64,000 nucleotides of DNA, taken from IMG/VR virus record IMGVR_UViG_3300036770_008715, positions 62,001 to 126,000 of that record; one strand, written 5' to 3'. The notes beneath the pieces are model-generated. The model was not told where the DNA came from. It did no database searches and was given only the letters and a program-made list of their open reading frames with translations. Shown in pieces: positions 18,025-27,647 of the stretch. The translations under genes and the position numbers were made by a program. The stretch's first letter is position 1. Each line of letters starts with the position of its first letter. Source of the DNA: a virus.

Positions 18025-20724
18025 TTACCCCAAGAACGTAAAGTCTAACGATGTCGCACTCGCGTTATATGATACTCTGAATTTAGAGTTTGAGAATTGG
18101 TTGTTAGACTGTTCGCCACCAAAGTATAGATTACTTGTTCCTGGCAATCTTAGCTGAGAACCGACAGAAACAAGGTTAGCGGCAGTATTGTAGTAGAAAT
18201 TAGAATCGCCACCAAAAGCGCCATTGTTATTGTACTGTATTTGAGTATTTGCTCCGCCAGGAGAGCCGCCTGATGTAAACTGGATATTTGCATTGCCTTC
18301 TATTCCTGCTGTTACTGTAACAGTTACTGTTGCGCTATTAATAAAATTCAGAGCATTGGCTGTTACTGTTGAACCGCTGTTGGCTGAAACAGCAAAGTTT
18401 GCAATTCCAGAAGATCCTGGAGCTCCTTGGACACCTTGATGACCTTGCACTCCAGTTCCAGTTTGCCCTTGAGCGCCCTGAGATCCTTGAATCCCCTGGA
18501 ACCCTTGCGCTCCAACTGCACCTTGAATACCTTGGAAACCTTGGGCACCTATTGCTCCCTGGGCACCTGCTGCGCCTTGAATACCTTGAAAACCTTGTCT
18601 ACCTTGGGCTCCCTGAATACCTTGGAAACCTTGTGCCCCAACAACTCCCTGAGCGCCAGCGGCTCCTTGTATTCCCTGGAAACCTTGGGCACCTACTGCT
18701 CCCTGGGCACCAGTTGCTCCCTGTGGTCCTTGGGTTCCTGGAGTACCTGCTAGGTTAATAGTCCAAAAGGTAAATGTGCCTGAACCACTAGTGCTAGTAA
18801 CATTAATATCAAGAGAACCAGTTCCACCATTATAAGTGGAGACTGTTCCTTCCATATAGTTTGTTGAGTTATTAGCCGCTCGAACAGTTTGAGAAGTAGA
18901 ATATGCTAGACCAGTATCTACTGTAAATACTTTTGAACCAGTACCTATGGTTTGGCTAGTAGTACTGGTGGTGGCATATTTGTCGCCAGCAATACCTTGA
19001 ATACCTTGAGAACCTTGAGCACCAGTTGTTCCTTGAAATCCTTGTGCGCCTTGGATACCTTGAAACCCTTGAGCCCCAACAGCTCCTTGAGCACCAGTTG
19101 TTCCTTGAAATCCTTGTGCACCCTGAATACCTTGAGACCCTTGAGCCCCAACAGTTCCCTGTGCCCCAACAACACCTTGGGCGCCAGCGGATCCTTGTAT
19201 CCCCTGGAAGCCTTGGGCACCTACTGTTCCTTGCGCCCCAGTAACTCCTTGCGCACCAGTGGCACCTTGAATTCCCTGAAATCCTTGTGCGCCAGTAGCT
19301 CCCTGGGCACCAGCATCACCTTGAATACCCTGGAACCCTTGCGAACCCTGAATACCTTGAGAACCTTGAGTTCCTGTTGCTCCCTGAAATCCTTGTGCTC
19401 CCTGAATACCTTGAGAACCTTGAGTTCCTGTTGCTCCCTGAATACCTTGAGAACCTTGAGTTCCTGTTGCTCCCTGGAACCCTTGCGAACCCTGAATACC
19501 TTGAGAACCTTGAGTTCCTGTTGCTCCCTGAAATCCTTGTGCGCCCTGAATACCTTGGAATCCTTGAGCTCCAGCAACTCCCTGGAATCCTTGTGCACCA
19601 ACAGCACCTTGGACTCCTTGGAACCCTTGTGGACCAGCTGATCCTTGAATTCCCTGGAATCCTTGTCTACCCTGAGCGCCTTGTATACCTTGGAAGCCTT
19701 GAGCTCCAATAGCACCTTGAGCGCCAGTTGCTCCCTGTGGTCCCTGGGTTCCAGGAGTTCCAGCAAGGTTAATTGTCCAAAAGGTAAATGTTCCGCTTCC
19801 GCTGGTTGACGTTACGTTAATATCAATAGAACCAGTTCCACTGTTGTATGTGGATACGGAACCTTCCATATAATTTGTTGCGGTATTCGCAGCACGAACA
19901 GTCTGGGAAGTAGAATATGCTAGTCCAGTTGCAACAGTGAATACCTTAGATCCAGTACCAATCGTTTGAGATGTTGTACTAGTGGTTGCATACTTATCGC
20001 CAGCAATACCTTGAATTCCCTGAGAACCTTGGGCTCCAGCAACTCCCTGGAAACCCTGAGAACCTTGAATACCTTGGAAACCTTGGGCTCCAACAACACC
20101 CTGAAACCCTTGTGAACCTTGGATGCCCTGGAATCCTTGTCTACCTTGTGCTCCCTGAATACCTTGGAATCCTTGTCTACCTTGTGCACCCTGAATACCT
20201 TGAGAACCTTGAGTTCCTGTTGCTCCCTGGAACCCTTGCGAACCCTGAATACCTTGGAAACCTTGGGGTCCAGCGGCTCCTTGAATTCCTTGAGAACCCT
20301 GAATACCTTGGAATCCTTGGGGTCCAGCGGCTCCTTGAATTCCCTGAGAACCTTGGGCTCCAGCAACTCCCTGGAAACCCTGAGAACCTTGAATACCTTG
20401 GAAACCTTGGGGTCCAGCAACACCCTGAAATCCTTGTGCGCCTTGAATACCTTGGAAACCTTGTACTCCAGTTGCTCCTTGAAATCCTTGTGCGCCAGGT
20501 AGACCAATTGGACCTTGATCGCCCTGATTACCTTGAACCCCTTGGGCACCTTGTACGCCTTGAGATCCTTGGACGCCCTGTTCGCCCTGAACTCCAGGAG
20601 CTCCTTGTGGGCCAACAGTATTGGTTGCGAAAGATACCCAGGATGTACCATTCCACTTCCAAATCTTTCCGTTGGAAGTGAAAATCTCATTAAGAGCTGG
20701 ATTATCTGGGAAATTGATTGCCAT
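18025..20724 (-). CDS. Large collagen-like tail fibre (three G-X-Y stalks)
   Basis: 899 residues. The N-terminal module (FPDNPALNEIFTSNGKIWKW) matches the start of the partial fibre at 1-3397. Three long Gly-X-Y arrays, mainly GAQGFQGIQG and GPQGFQGIQG, are split by two near-identical 85-residue modules (TGSKVFTVATGLAYSTSQTV, then TFWTINLAGTPGTQG). The C-terminus is a beta module (GGANTQIQYNNNGAFGGDSN, then LDFTFLG) shared with the 296-aa fibre. Likely a long trimeric stalk. Proline occurs mostly before Gln (GPQG), so few prolines are in the Y position. It directly abuts the upstream 1355-aa propeller gene (ATG at 20724, no gap). Confidence 0.88.
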   Translation of the reverse strand: MAINFPDNPALNEIFTSNGKIWKWNGTSWVSFATNTVGPQGAPGVQGEQGVQGSQGVQGAQGVQGNQGDQGPIGLPGAQGFQGATGVQGFQGIQGAQGFQGVAGPQGFQGIQGSQGFQGVAGAQGSQGIQGAAGPQGFQGIQGSQGIQGAAGPQGFQGIQGSQGFQGATGTQGSQGIQGAQGRQGFQGIQGAQGRQGFQGIQGSQGFQGVVGAQGFQGIQGSQGFQGVAGAQGSQGIQGIAGDKYATTSTTSQTIGTGSKVFTVATGLAYSTSQTVRAANTATNYMEGSVSTYNSGTGSIDINVTSTSGSGTFTFWTINLAGTPGTQGPQGATGAQGAIGAQGFQGIQGAQGRQGFQGIQGSAGPQGFQGVQGAVGAQGFQGVAGAQGFQGIQGAQGFQGATGTQGSQGIQGSQGFQGATGTQGSQGIQGATGTQGSQGIQGAQGFQGATGTQGSQGIQGSQGFQGIQGDAGAQGATGAQGFQGIQGATGAQGVTGAQGTVGAQGFQGIQGSAGAQGVVGAQGTVGAQGSQGIQGAQGFQGTTGAQGAVGAQGFQGIQGAQGFQGTTGAQGSQGIQGIAGDKYATTSTTSQTIGTGSKVFTVDTGLAYSTSQTVRAANNSTNYMEGTVSTYNGGTGSLDINVTSTSGSGTFTFWTINLAGTPGTQGPQGATGAQGAVGAQGFQGIQGAAGAQGVVGAQGFQGIQGAQGRQGFQGIQGAAGAQGAIGAQGFQGIQGAVGAQGFQGIQGSQGAQGQTGTGVQGHQGVQGAPGSSGIANFAVSANSGSTVTANALNFINSATVTVTVTAGIEGNANIQFTSGGSPGGANTQIQYNNNGAFGGDSNFYYNTAANLVSVGSQLRLPGTSNLYFGGEQSNNQFSNSKFRVSYNASATSLDFTFLG
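18410..20600 (-). repeat. Collagen-like repeat tract with duplicated linker modules
   Basis: Three blocks of tandem Gly-X-Y codons (roughly 18410-18740, 18996-19750 and 20006-20600) are separated by near-identical linkers at about 18741-18995 and 19751-20005. The same linker recurs at about 2311-2565 in another gene. Such long DNA identity would favour recombination between fibre genes. Confidence 0.85.
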
Positions 20725-23700
20725 TTAGTCTACCGTTCTCGTGGCTTTTAGTGTCTTACCAGCATCAAAGTGAATATAGAATCCATCTTCAGGCGAAGTC
20801 CAAGAAGCATCAGTATATCCGCCAATCAGAATATTATCACCATCAAGAGCGCAGCAGGATCCAATATCACCACCAGTTGTGCCAGTCTGGTATCTAGCGA
20901 AGTTTCCAGTATTTAGGTCGCAAATGGCTACAAGCAAATCAGATCCACCAACCGAAGTTCCAACACCAGAAACAACACCAGCCGTTGATCCTACGATAAC
21001 AACTGTATTGGACTCAGGCAAAAATGTTGATACTCTACCATTAGTATCAAGAATTTCCGAAGAAACAGTACCTGTTTGGTATGCAACGTTGAATGTATTT
21101 GATCTGTAATTATAGATCACAACACCAATATCATCTGCTCCAGCAGATGTAGTTATAATTGGAGTCAAGTTATCTGTTGTCTGGTATACTAGAGCAATCT
21201 GGCCGCCACCAATATCGTGCAAGTTAACTGCTTTATCGTCACCATCGCCGCCGATCTGATTATGCTTAAAGGTATTTGATGTTGTATCAAGAATAGAAAC
21301 TAGAATGTCATAAACACCATATTGCGTTCCGCCAATATTACTGGTTGTTCGACCACAAACTGCAACGTTGCCGTCTTCAAGTTTTGTGATGGCATAATAT
21401 TCTTCGTCTAGATTAGTTCCTGTCTGGTAGAATTCAAATTCTCTGCCTGCAGGCTTGCTTTCGTCGAATCGAATAATTAGACCATCATATACTCCAGAAC
21501 CTCCAGTGTTTTTCTTACCAACATCGCCTGAGGTCTGGCAGATAAAGTAGAATACATTATCTGAATATTGCACTAGGTCATATCCGAAAATATTACCATC
21601 GTCAGCAATAGAGTCGCCGACTGTTCCGACAACATAGAACTTTGTAAATGCTTCGCTATCATACATTGGCAGATAGTCACGATGCTCAGCATGTTCTGGA
21701 TCATTCATATGCTGCTGAGCTTTGTCTAGGTCAAAGACAGCAAGAACAAAGTTCCACAATCCGCTTGATCCATCAAATATGGATTGCTGTATTGTTTCAA
21801 TTGAACCTACTGTGTGAGATGGCGTAGTAATAGCCAGTGTGCTATTTGTTATTGATGGTGCTATACCAACAGGCGATGCAGTTCCAGCAAAACTTTCTTG
21901 TGGATAGGTGTCATACAAGAAGTTAAATGTAATATCCAGATCTAGGTGGCAAACACCAGTACCAAATCCTTTACGCCAGAATCGAGTTAATAGACCGTTC
22001 TCCTGGAAGAATGGATCTTGGGCAAAGTTAGTGCCGCAAACATAGATGTTGTCATTCAGATGATCCATCGTACAACCAAGGAAATTAGTATCATATACAT
22101 CCATCGATGGATTGAAATACTTTAACCAATTTTTCCAGAGCGAAGTTCCCGATTGATCGAATCCAAATATGAATCCTCGGTTCTTCACTTCGCTCATCAT
22201 ATGATGTTCTATTCGAGAAATCTGATTCTCATAACCTACAGCATAGATGTAATTCTCATTATCTACAGTAACTCCAGTAAATTGGGAATCAATATTAACT
22301 GACTGAACCCACTGTTGAGTACCAATAGAATCAAACTTAATAATAGTTGCATTTGGCGTGGTATTGGCGCCGACAGCAATTACGTTTCCGCCAGCATCAA
22401 CAGCAAGACTATTGTAATTAATTGTGCTAGATTCTCTGGCCCATACGAGCGATCCACTGCTGGTTAATTTGAATACTTTATTATTACCAGCTGCATATAC
22501 ATTATTTGACGAATCAACTGTTACTTGTTTTAGCTGGAAATCTGGAACTTTCTTTTGCCAAACTTGAACGCCATTAGTTTCAAGTTTAACAATATAACTA
22601 TTATTAGTTTCTTTGAGGCCAAGGTACAAATATTCGCCAGAGGCTTTGATGCTTTCAATTTGTTGATCGCCGCTCGTATCAATAGTACGTGTCCAGACTG
22701 GCTGGCCATTACTCAAAAATTTAGCATACAATCCAGCTTTACCCGAACCTTCTGTCGTCGATCCGCCAACATAAATTGAATCTGTTGAATCAATTGTAAC
22801 TGCAAATCCTGAATCAATACTAGAATTCTCTAATGTTTTAGTCCAATCGATTTCAAGATTAGCTGTGAACTTAGTCAAAACTAATTTATCGTCTGCCGAA
22901 GAACCGACTGTTACAACAAGACCATTACTGTCTACTGCAACACCGCGATATATTGTATTGGCGTCGTTATAATATGTGGTTCGAACAAAAGGATGAACTC
23001 TTGTTTCTTTTAAATCAATTAACTGGCTCTTGGTGTAGCCAGTGAGATATATTAAGTTTGTATTGGCTCGTAGCTGCATTCCAGTAAAATAGTCTTGACC
23101 TGGACCGCCTGCGCAATAATAATCGCCGCCACCTTGTTCTTCGTCGCCATTATAAATGGTAACCATAAAATCATCGAAACCAAGGTTGCCTTCATTCTCT
23201 TCTATCTTACCGCAGAATACCATTCGACCATCATTCAGAGCAAGAACGTCATAGAAGTATTCACCGCCGCCAACACCAGCAGTTGATTTCTTTTTATAGA
23301 ATTGAGGAGATGCCAAATCATACTGGAAAACTGCATTTCCTGTTGGAATTGGATCTGGCTCTTCTTCATTAATTCTTCGCCAAGTCTGAGATTCTAATTC
23401 ATATTGGACATAGCCAATTGTACCTGCTGGCCTTAGAATAAAAGCATTATTGGCAACATCAAAATCAAAGTGTGGGTATATTTGTCTAGTGAAGTTAATT
23501 TGAAAACCATAAACTCCTTGGCCTTGGTATGTTCCAGTAACGTCTTTATCGCCACTTAATATGGTATAGAATCTTCTTTCCGATGCTCTATATGAAATGC
23601 CATGTACTCTGAGTGGATTACTACCACTTCCATTGGTTACTATTTGACCTTCGTCAATCCACTCAGCGCCATCAAATCTGTATAAACTAACACCATCAGA

Positions 23701-24792
23701 TTCTCCGACAACTGCATATAATTCATTACTAACCACTATTAAATGGCAATCGGGTTTAATTGTAACTCCTGTCTGAATAGTTGATACTACAATTGTACCA
23801 GCAGCAAGAGTATCAGCTGAAGTGATCTCCCAGATTTTGAGATCATATCCGCTGGATGGATTATTATAGATGACTGGAATATAAAGTTTGTCTGCTATTA
23901 ATTCTCCGCAGGAAGCTCTGAATGGATACTCAGCAATGTTAGTGTTGTTGACATAAATTGGATCTGCTAAGTCATAAGTTCCTAGGCTGACTTCGGCAGT
24001 AAATGTTCTTGTCGATAGCACATATGTTCTACTATAGACTTTCCATTGAGTAGAATCTGCTGCAATATAAAACGCATGGTATCTATTGGAAGAACCTTTA
24101 TGCATCCCGCCTATGATATGATTCTGCACTGTATTAGCTGGTAGAATTACATCTAGGTGTGAAGAGTGCGCACCACCAACGCTTGGCTGGTGAATTCGAG
24201 CCAGAACCGATTGATATTCTGTCATACCAGAAGTAGTTTCTGTGTAGATCAAATATCCATAATGCGGATCGGCATCACTAATAAACTTTCCGTCTGTAAA
24301 TGTAATTCTTCCATTTGAAAAATCATTTTCATATGCATCTGGATTATGTTGGTGGTATTGGAAATAACTCCAGTCTTCACCTTCGTTTTGCAGCAATCTG
24401 TCCCAGTAAAATGGCGTATCGTCTTGGGCACTTCTAATAGTTCCAAGATGCGCAAAGAACATTGCGTCTTCTTCGGTAAGGCCAGTCACTTCGTTGATAT
24501 TTGGGCCAATGTGAGAAACTGAAGAGTTGTGATATTCTCTTACCACTCCATCCCAAGTTTCAGTTATAATCTCAAAAGAACCGTTCATTGGCAACGATTC
24601 TAATCCTGGAGTTATTGGCAGCTGCTCATTGAATCGATATGGTATTACTTCGTCGTCGTCTTTATCAGTGTAACTTCCTGGTAATGCTTTAATCCAGTAA
24701 CCAGCACTCATTCCTGGAATAGCAGGATGGCTTAATACTTGGCTGGCCAAATTTACTGATTGGATTACTGTCGAAGTATTAACTGTTGCCAT
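20725..24792 (-). CDS. Very large beta-propeller tail protein
   Basis: 1355 residues. The middle and C-terminal parts repeat units of the SBBP/delta-60 type: DSNGLVVTVGSSADDKLVL, DSTDSIYVGGSTTEG, DSSNNVYAAGNNKVF, DNENYIYAVGYENQ and DDGNIFGYDLVQYSD. These read as blades of one or more beta-propellers. The N-terminal 500 residues are a different beta-rich part with its own repeats. No catalytic motif was seen. Its start overlaps the end of the methyltransferase gene by 14 bases. Possibly a receptor-binding propeller on the outer tail; a similar role is plausible for the 1133-aa fibre. Confidence 0.8.
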   Translation of the reverse strand: MATVNTSTVIQSVNLASQVLSHPAIPGMSAGYWIKALPGSYTDKDDDEVIPYRFNEQLPITPGLESLPMNGSFEIITETWDGVVREYHNSSVSHIGPNINEVTGLTEEDAMFFAHLGTIRSAQDDTPFYWDRLLQNEGEDWSYFQYHQHNPDAYENDFSNGRITFTDGKFISDADPHYGYLIYTETTSGMTEYQSVLARIHQPSVGGAHSSHLDVILPANTVQNHIIGGMHKGSSNRYHAFYIAADSTQWKVYSRTYVLSTRTFTAEVSLGTYDLADPIYVNNTNIAEYPFRASCGELIADKLYIPVIYNNPSSGYDLKIWEITSADTLAAGTIVVSTIQTGVTIKPDCHLIVVSNELYAVVGESDGVSLYRFDGAEWIDEGQIVTNGSGSNPLRVHGISYRASERRFYTILSGDKDVTGTYQGQGVYGFQINFTRQIYPHFDFDVANNAFILRPAGTIGYVQYELESQTWRRINEEEPDPIPTGNAVFQYDLASPQFYKKKSTAGVGGGEYFYDVLALNDGRMVFCGKIEENEGNLGFDDFMVTIYNGDEEQGGGDYYCAGGPGQDYFTGMQLRANTNLIYLTGYTKSQLIDLKETRVHPFVRTTYYNDANTIYRGVAVDSNGLVVTVGSSADDKLVLTKFTANLEIDWTKTLENSSIDSGFAVTIDSTDSIYVGGSTTEGSGKAGLYAKFLSNGQPVWTRTIDTSGDQQIESIKASGEYLYLGLKETNNSYIVKLETNGVQVWQKKVPDFQLKQVTVDSSNNVYAAGNNKVFKLTSSGSLVWARESSTINYNSLAVDAGGNVIAVGANTTPNATIIKFDSIGTQQWVQSVNIDSQFTGVTVDNENYIYAVGYENQISRIEHHMMSEVKNRGFIFGFDQSGTSLWKNWLKYFNPSMDVYDTNFLGCTMDHLNDNIYVCGTNFAQDPFFQENGLLTRFWRKGFGTGVCHLDLDITFNFLYDTYPQESFAGTASPVGIAPSITNSTLAITTPSHTVGSIETIQQSIFDGSSGLWNFVLAVFDLDKAQQHMNDPEHAEHRDYLPMYDSEAFTKFYVVGTVGDSIADDGNIFGYDLVQYSDNVFYFICQTSGDVGKKNTGGSGVYDGLIIRFDESKPAGREFEFYQTGTNLDEEYYAITKLEDGNVAVCGRTTSNIGGTQYGVYDILVSILDTTSNTFKHNQIGGDGDDKAVNLHDIGGGQIALVYQTTDNLTPIITTSAGADDIGVVIYNYRSNTFNVAYQTGTVSSEILDTNGRVSTFLPESNTVVIVGSTAGVVSGVGTSVGGSDLLVAICDLNTGNFARYQTGTTGGDIGSCCALDGDNILIGGYTDASWTSPEDGFYIHFDAGKTLKATRTVD

Positions 24793-25453
24793 TGAAATCT
24801 AACCAAGTATGGGTTGGTTCTAAAGCTCGCCAAGCTGATAATGGCTTAACATTGAATTCAGGAAACGCTTCTTGCGCTACAATATGTATTACATTTGTTG
24901 CTATTCGTTCGCAGTTTCTTAAAAAAGGATCTAATTCATTATCAGCATAGGAGGTTAATACATCTTCAGTTATGATATAATCGAATCGATTTATTTTCGT
25001 TTTTCTTTGAACGTCATTCATAAACCTCGGCGAACCAAGATCAATATCATGCACTGCGATAGTAGATTCAAGACGTTTTTGTTGCTGAATATATCTTGAG
25101 TTATCAAATCCCCAAGCATTCATTTCTAGTTTGTTTAATTCTTCGACAAGGAATCCAAATGCGCAACCAGCAACTAGAATAGTTGAACCTTCTGGTAAAT
25201 TTAATCCGTTAACTATATTGGCAGCTCTTGTAGTAAACAGTGGATAATCCTCGAAGAATAATCGAGAATATGTCATATTATATCTGTCGTCTACTTGGGC
25301 TCGACTTGGCTCTGGTCTGGTTGGTGGATTCTGGCATTTGCAATAGAGCATTTCAGCTTTGGGGCAACGAGTCCACCCACTAGGATAAATGGGATCATAC
25401 CTATGTTTTTTATAGGACCGCTTAAATCCCAACTCGTCCCAGTCGTATGCCAT
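24779..25453 (-). CDS. Class I SAM-dependent methyltransferase
   Basis: 224 residues. Motif I is visible at about residues 91-104 (TILVAGCAFGFLVEE), the acidic motif II residue at D117 (WGFDNS), and the motif IV-like FDYIITEDVL at 157-166. Cys30, Cys38 and Cys40 sit in a short cluster and might bind zinc. The C-terminus (EPTHTWLDFNGN) is aromatic. The substrate is unknown. Such enzymes are often found inside phage tail-fibre or carbohydrate clusters, so it may modify host sugars, a fibre protein or a small molecule. It lies between a 122-aa protein and the 1355-aa propeller gene, whose start it overlaps by 14 bases. Confidence 0.82.
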   Translation of the reverse strand: MAYDWDELGFKRSYKKHRYDPIYPSGWTRCPKAEMLYCKCQNPPTRPEPSRAQVDDRYNMTYSRLFFEDYPLFTTRAANIVNGLNLPEGSTILVAGCAFGFLVEELNKLEMNAWGFDNSRYIQQQKRLESTIAVHDIDLGSPRFMNDVQRKTKINRFDYIITEDVLTSYADNELDPFLRNCERIATNVIHIVAQEAFPEFNVKPLSAWRALEPTHTWLDFNGNS

Positions 25454-25455
25454 GA

Positions 25456-25824
25456 TTATTGACCTGAGATTACTATGCCAGGTCTAAACAAAAGAGTTGT
25501 TGAATTTAGGGCAAATCCAACATATAAAGCTCTAACTGTTGAGGATGGAGTTGGCGCTGAGGCAGTTAATGACCCATCAGCTCCAAGAAAATATGCCGAT
25601 GATGCAGTTAATCCAGTAAATCCAGCAACAACACCTTGGGCATAATAGACATTATTTTGTTTGAGAAGAATAGAATTTAATTGGGCCACTGAGTTATTAT
25701 ATGAGGCATCAACAACAGTATTACTTGTTGTAACTCGAACAATTCTACCATTAGTACCACCAGATAATCCTGGTACTGTAATTGCACTTGCTGTAACTAA
25801 TGCAGTTGATTTGACGAATGCCAT
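25456..25824 (-). CDS. Small beta-rich protein, possible tip or decoration protein
   Basis: 122 residues of short strands and small polar residues, no long helix, with a GLTASSAYFLGADGSLTASAP segment and a hydrophobic end (FRPGIVISGQ). This composition resembles small trimeric decoration or tail-tip proteins. I cannot assign a family with confidence. It is tightly packed between the 318-aa C1q-like protein (adjacent, no gap) and the methyltransferase (2 bases away). Proteins of this kind in such cassettes often cap a fibre. Confidence 0.55.
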   Translation of the reverse strand: MAFVKSTALVTASAITVPGLSGGTNGRIVRVTTSNTVVDASYNNSVAQLNSILLKQNNVYYAQGVVAGFTGLTASSAYFLGADGSLTASAPTPSSTVRALYVGFALNSTTLLFRPGIVISGQ

Positions 25825-26781
25825 TTAAATTCCTACCCTTGTTACTGTTATGTATGAATCAGAAGATATTGCGCCTGCCGATCCAGATTCTGCTGCTTCT
25901 ACTCTTAGATAATCGTTAGTATTTAACTTAATAATTTCATCATATGAAATGAAATCATTTGGGCTAAGAGTTATAGACTCTAGAGTCGAAGAATTATTCT
26001 TTCTAAGATTAATTGTATACGAATCAGTAGAACCGCCAGATTCAGTTGCAACATACAGCTGGACTCGATAATATCCTGTTGTATATATTGAGACATTTGT
26101 CGATTGCTCAGAAGTCCAATATACGTTTCCTGAAACATCAGCATTAACATTAAACTCAGTATTATCCCATTGTATTGCAGTATTAACATTGGTTAAATTT
26201 TCAACTGAGTTTAATTTGGTCTTGACACCGCTGAATAGGTTATATGTATTAAACGTTGTTGTCGATGCTGCAGATCCAAATAGTGTAAACTCACAGATTG
26301 TATCTGTAGTTATAACGCCAGAAGCAGTCGACTCAGAAACAAATATTTCAACATAATCACCCAACCCAAAAAAGACAATTTCATCATAGACTGTAGCTTG
26401 GTTGGGGCCTGAGTTTGTGGTTGATATTACTGTCGTTCCATTCTTTTTAATTTCAATAGTATAGCTGTTACCAGAACCAGTCGATCCAGTAAAAAGATTT
26501 AGATGCACATTATAAAAGCCAGCATCTTTGGCTGTAAATCTAGTTGGGTTTAATGTAGAAAATAATTCGCCTTGATTATATTCAATTGAGCTCCAGCTAA
26601 TAGCAGATGGAGTTGCGGCCAAATTAAGATTAGAAAGCAATTCAACTTTAGCTCCATTAAAGATTCTAAAGCTAGAACCTAGATAAGGCTCCCAGCCGAA
26701 GCCATTATATTTCCAGACCGTTCCGTTCTGATCAGAATATTGTTGGCCAATAGTTGGAGAAGCAGGAAATGACAGTGGCAT
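25825..26781 (-). CDS. Fibre tip-like protein with two C1q/TNF-like jelly rolls
   Basis: 318 residues. The N-terminus (LSFPASPTIGQQYSDQNGT, then WKYNGFGWEPYLG) is the attachment module shared with two collagen-like fibres. Two copies of a C1q/TNF-like jelly roll follow, around residues 45-175 and 185-318: FTAKDAGFYNVHLNLFTG with YTIEIKKNGTTV, then IYTTGYYRVQLYVATESG with YTINLRKNNSS. So the second half duplicates the first. Likely a trimeric receptor-binding tip. The start overlaps the stop of the 288-aa gene (TAATG). Confidence 0.75.
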   Translation of the reverse strand: MPLSFPASPTIGQQYSDQNGTVWKYNGFGWEPYLGSSFRIFNGAKVELLSNLNLAATPSAISWSSIEYNQGELFSTLNPTRFTAKDAGFYNVHLNLFTGSTGSGNSYTIEIKKNGTTVISTTNSGPNQATVYDEIVFFGLGDYVEIFVSESTASGVITTDTICEFTLFGSAASTTTFNTYNLFSGVKTKLNSVENLTNVNTAIQWDNTEFNVNADVSGNVYWTSEQSTNVSIYTTGYYRVQLYVATESGGSTDSYTINLRKNNSSTLESITLSPNDFISYDEIIKLNTNDYLRVEAAESGSAGAISSDSYITVTRVGI

Positions 26782-27647
26782 TATGCTCTCCTGAAATAGA
26801 AAGTTATTTTTAAACCAGTGGCATCTGTGGCACCATCGTCAATATCAATTGTAAATCTGTCGTCTTCAACTACAGTAGCATCAACAACTGTACTTTGAAC
26901 TGCAGCATTATAAGAGCTCCAGTCACCTGGATCGATTGTTATTTTATTGGCGCCAAGAATAGAAGTGCCGTTTTTATTTACATCGACAGTTACAGTGCCC
27001 GATGTTGCAACGTTTGTTAGTGTAACCTTTGGGACCTGAGTCAGAATAAAATCAAATGGTGGCCTAAGAGTTGCTACATCTGTTCTGGCTGTTAATGGAG
27101 TTGTTTCATCAGACAAAGGATAGATAAAGAACTCGGGATAAAAAACTTTTGCAGTATATGTATTATTCAGACTATCAACAATTGATATTGCTGAGTTAAC
27201 GTTAGACCAAGTAAATGATACAATGTTTGCGCCAGGATCGCCTTTGTTTACTGGGTCTGAGAATAGAACCCAGGAGTTTGAAACTCCGTCGCTATAATAG
27301 ATGTAGGACTTGGCTGTATTAGAATTAAACCAGACTTCACCGACTTTTGGCGAAGCTGGAACAGAATTGGCAATGGTGAACTTACCATTATCGCCTGCTG
27401 GGCCTTGAGGTCCAACCGTTGTTGTAAACGCATCAACCCACTGATTTGATGTTCCATCGCTATAATAGATTTTTAGAACACCTTCGTTGCTTGAATACCA
27501 AAGTGAATTGGCCGAAACGTTGGCTGGAACTATGTCAGAAACAATGATATTGGCAGATCCTGTTCCTCCGCCTCCAAACACACCAATGCCGCCTGTTCGG
27601 ATTTTTACCAATCCGACATCGGTTTCTGTCGAGACAGTTACCTTCAT
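26781..27647 (-). CDS. Fibre protein with W-motif repeats and beta-sandwich end
   Basis: 288 residues. Two repeats of an NSLWYSSNEGVLKIYYSDGT and VGEVWFNSNTAKSYIYYSDG pattern (residues about 48-75 and 103-133) end in GTSNQWVDAF and VSNSWVLFSD. One collagen-like GPQGPAG precedes the second repeat. The C-terminal part (FDFILTQVPKVTLTNVAT, then DDRFTIDIDDGATDATGLKI) is a beta-sandwich. Probably a short fibre linking to a tip protein. The gene overlaps its neighbours at both ends by TAATG, in an apparent translational chain from 27976 down. Confidence 0.6.
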   Translation of the reverse strand: MKVTVSTETDVGLVKIRTGGIGVFGGGGTGSANIIVSDIVPANVSANSLWYSSNEGVLKIYYSDGTSNQWVDAFTTTVGPQGPAGDNGKFTIANSVPASPKVGEVWFNSNTAKSYIYYSDGVSNSWVLFSDPVNKGDPGANIVSFTWSNVNSAISIVDSLNNTYTAKVFYPEFFIYPLSDETTPLTARTDVATLRPPFDFILTQVPKVTLTNVATSGTVTVDVNKNGTSILGANKITIDPGDWSSYNAAVQSTVVDATVVEDDRFTIDIDDGATDATGLKITFYFRRA

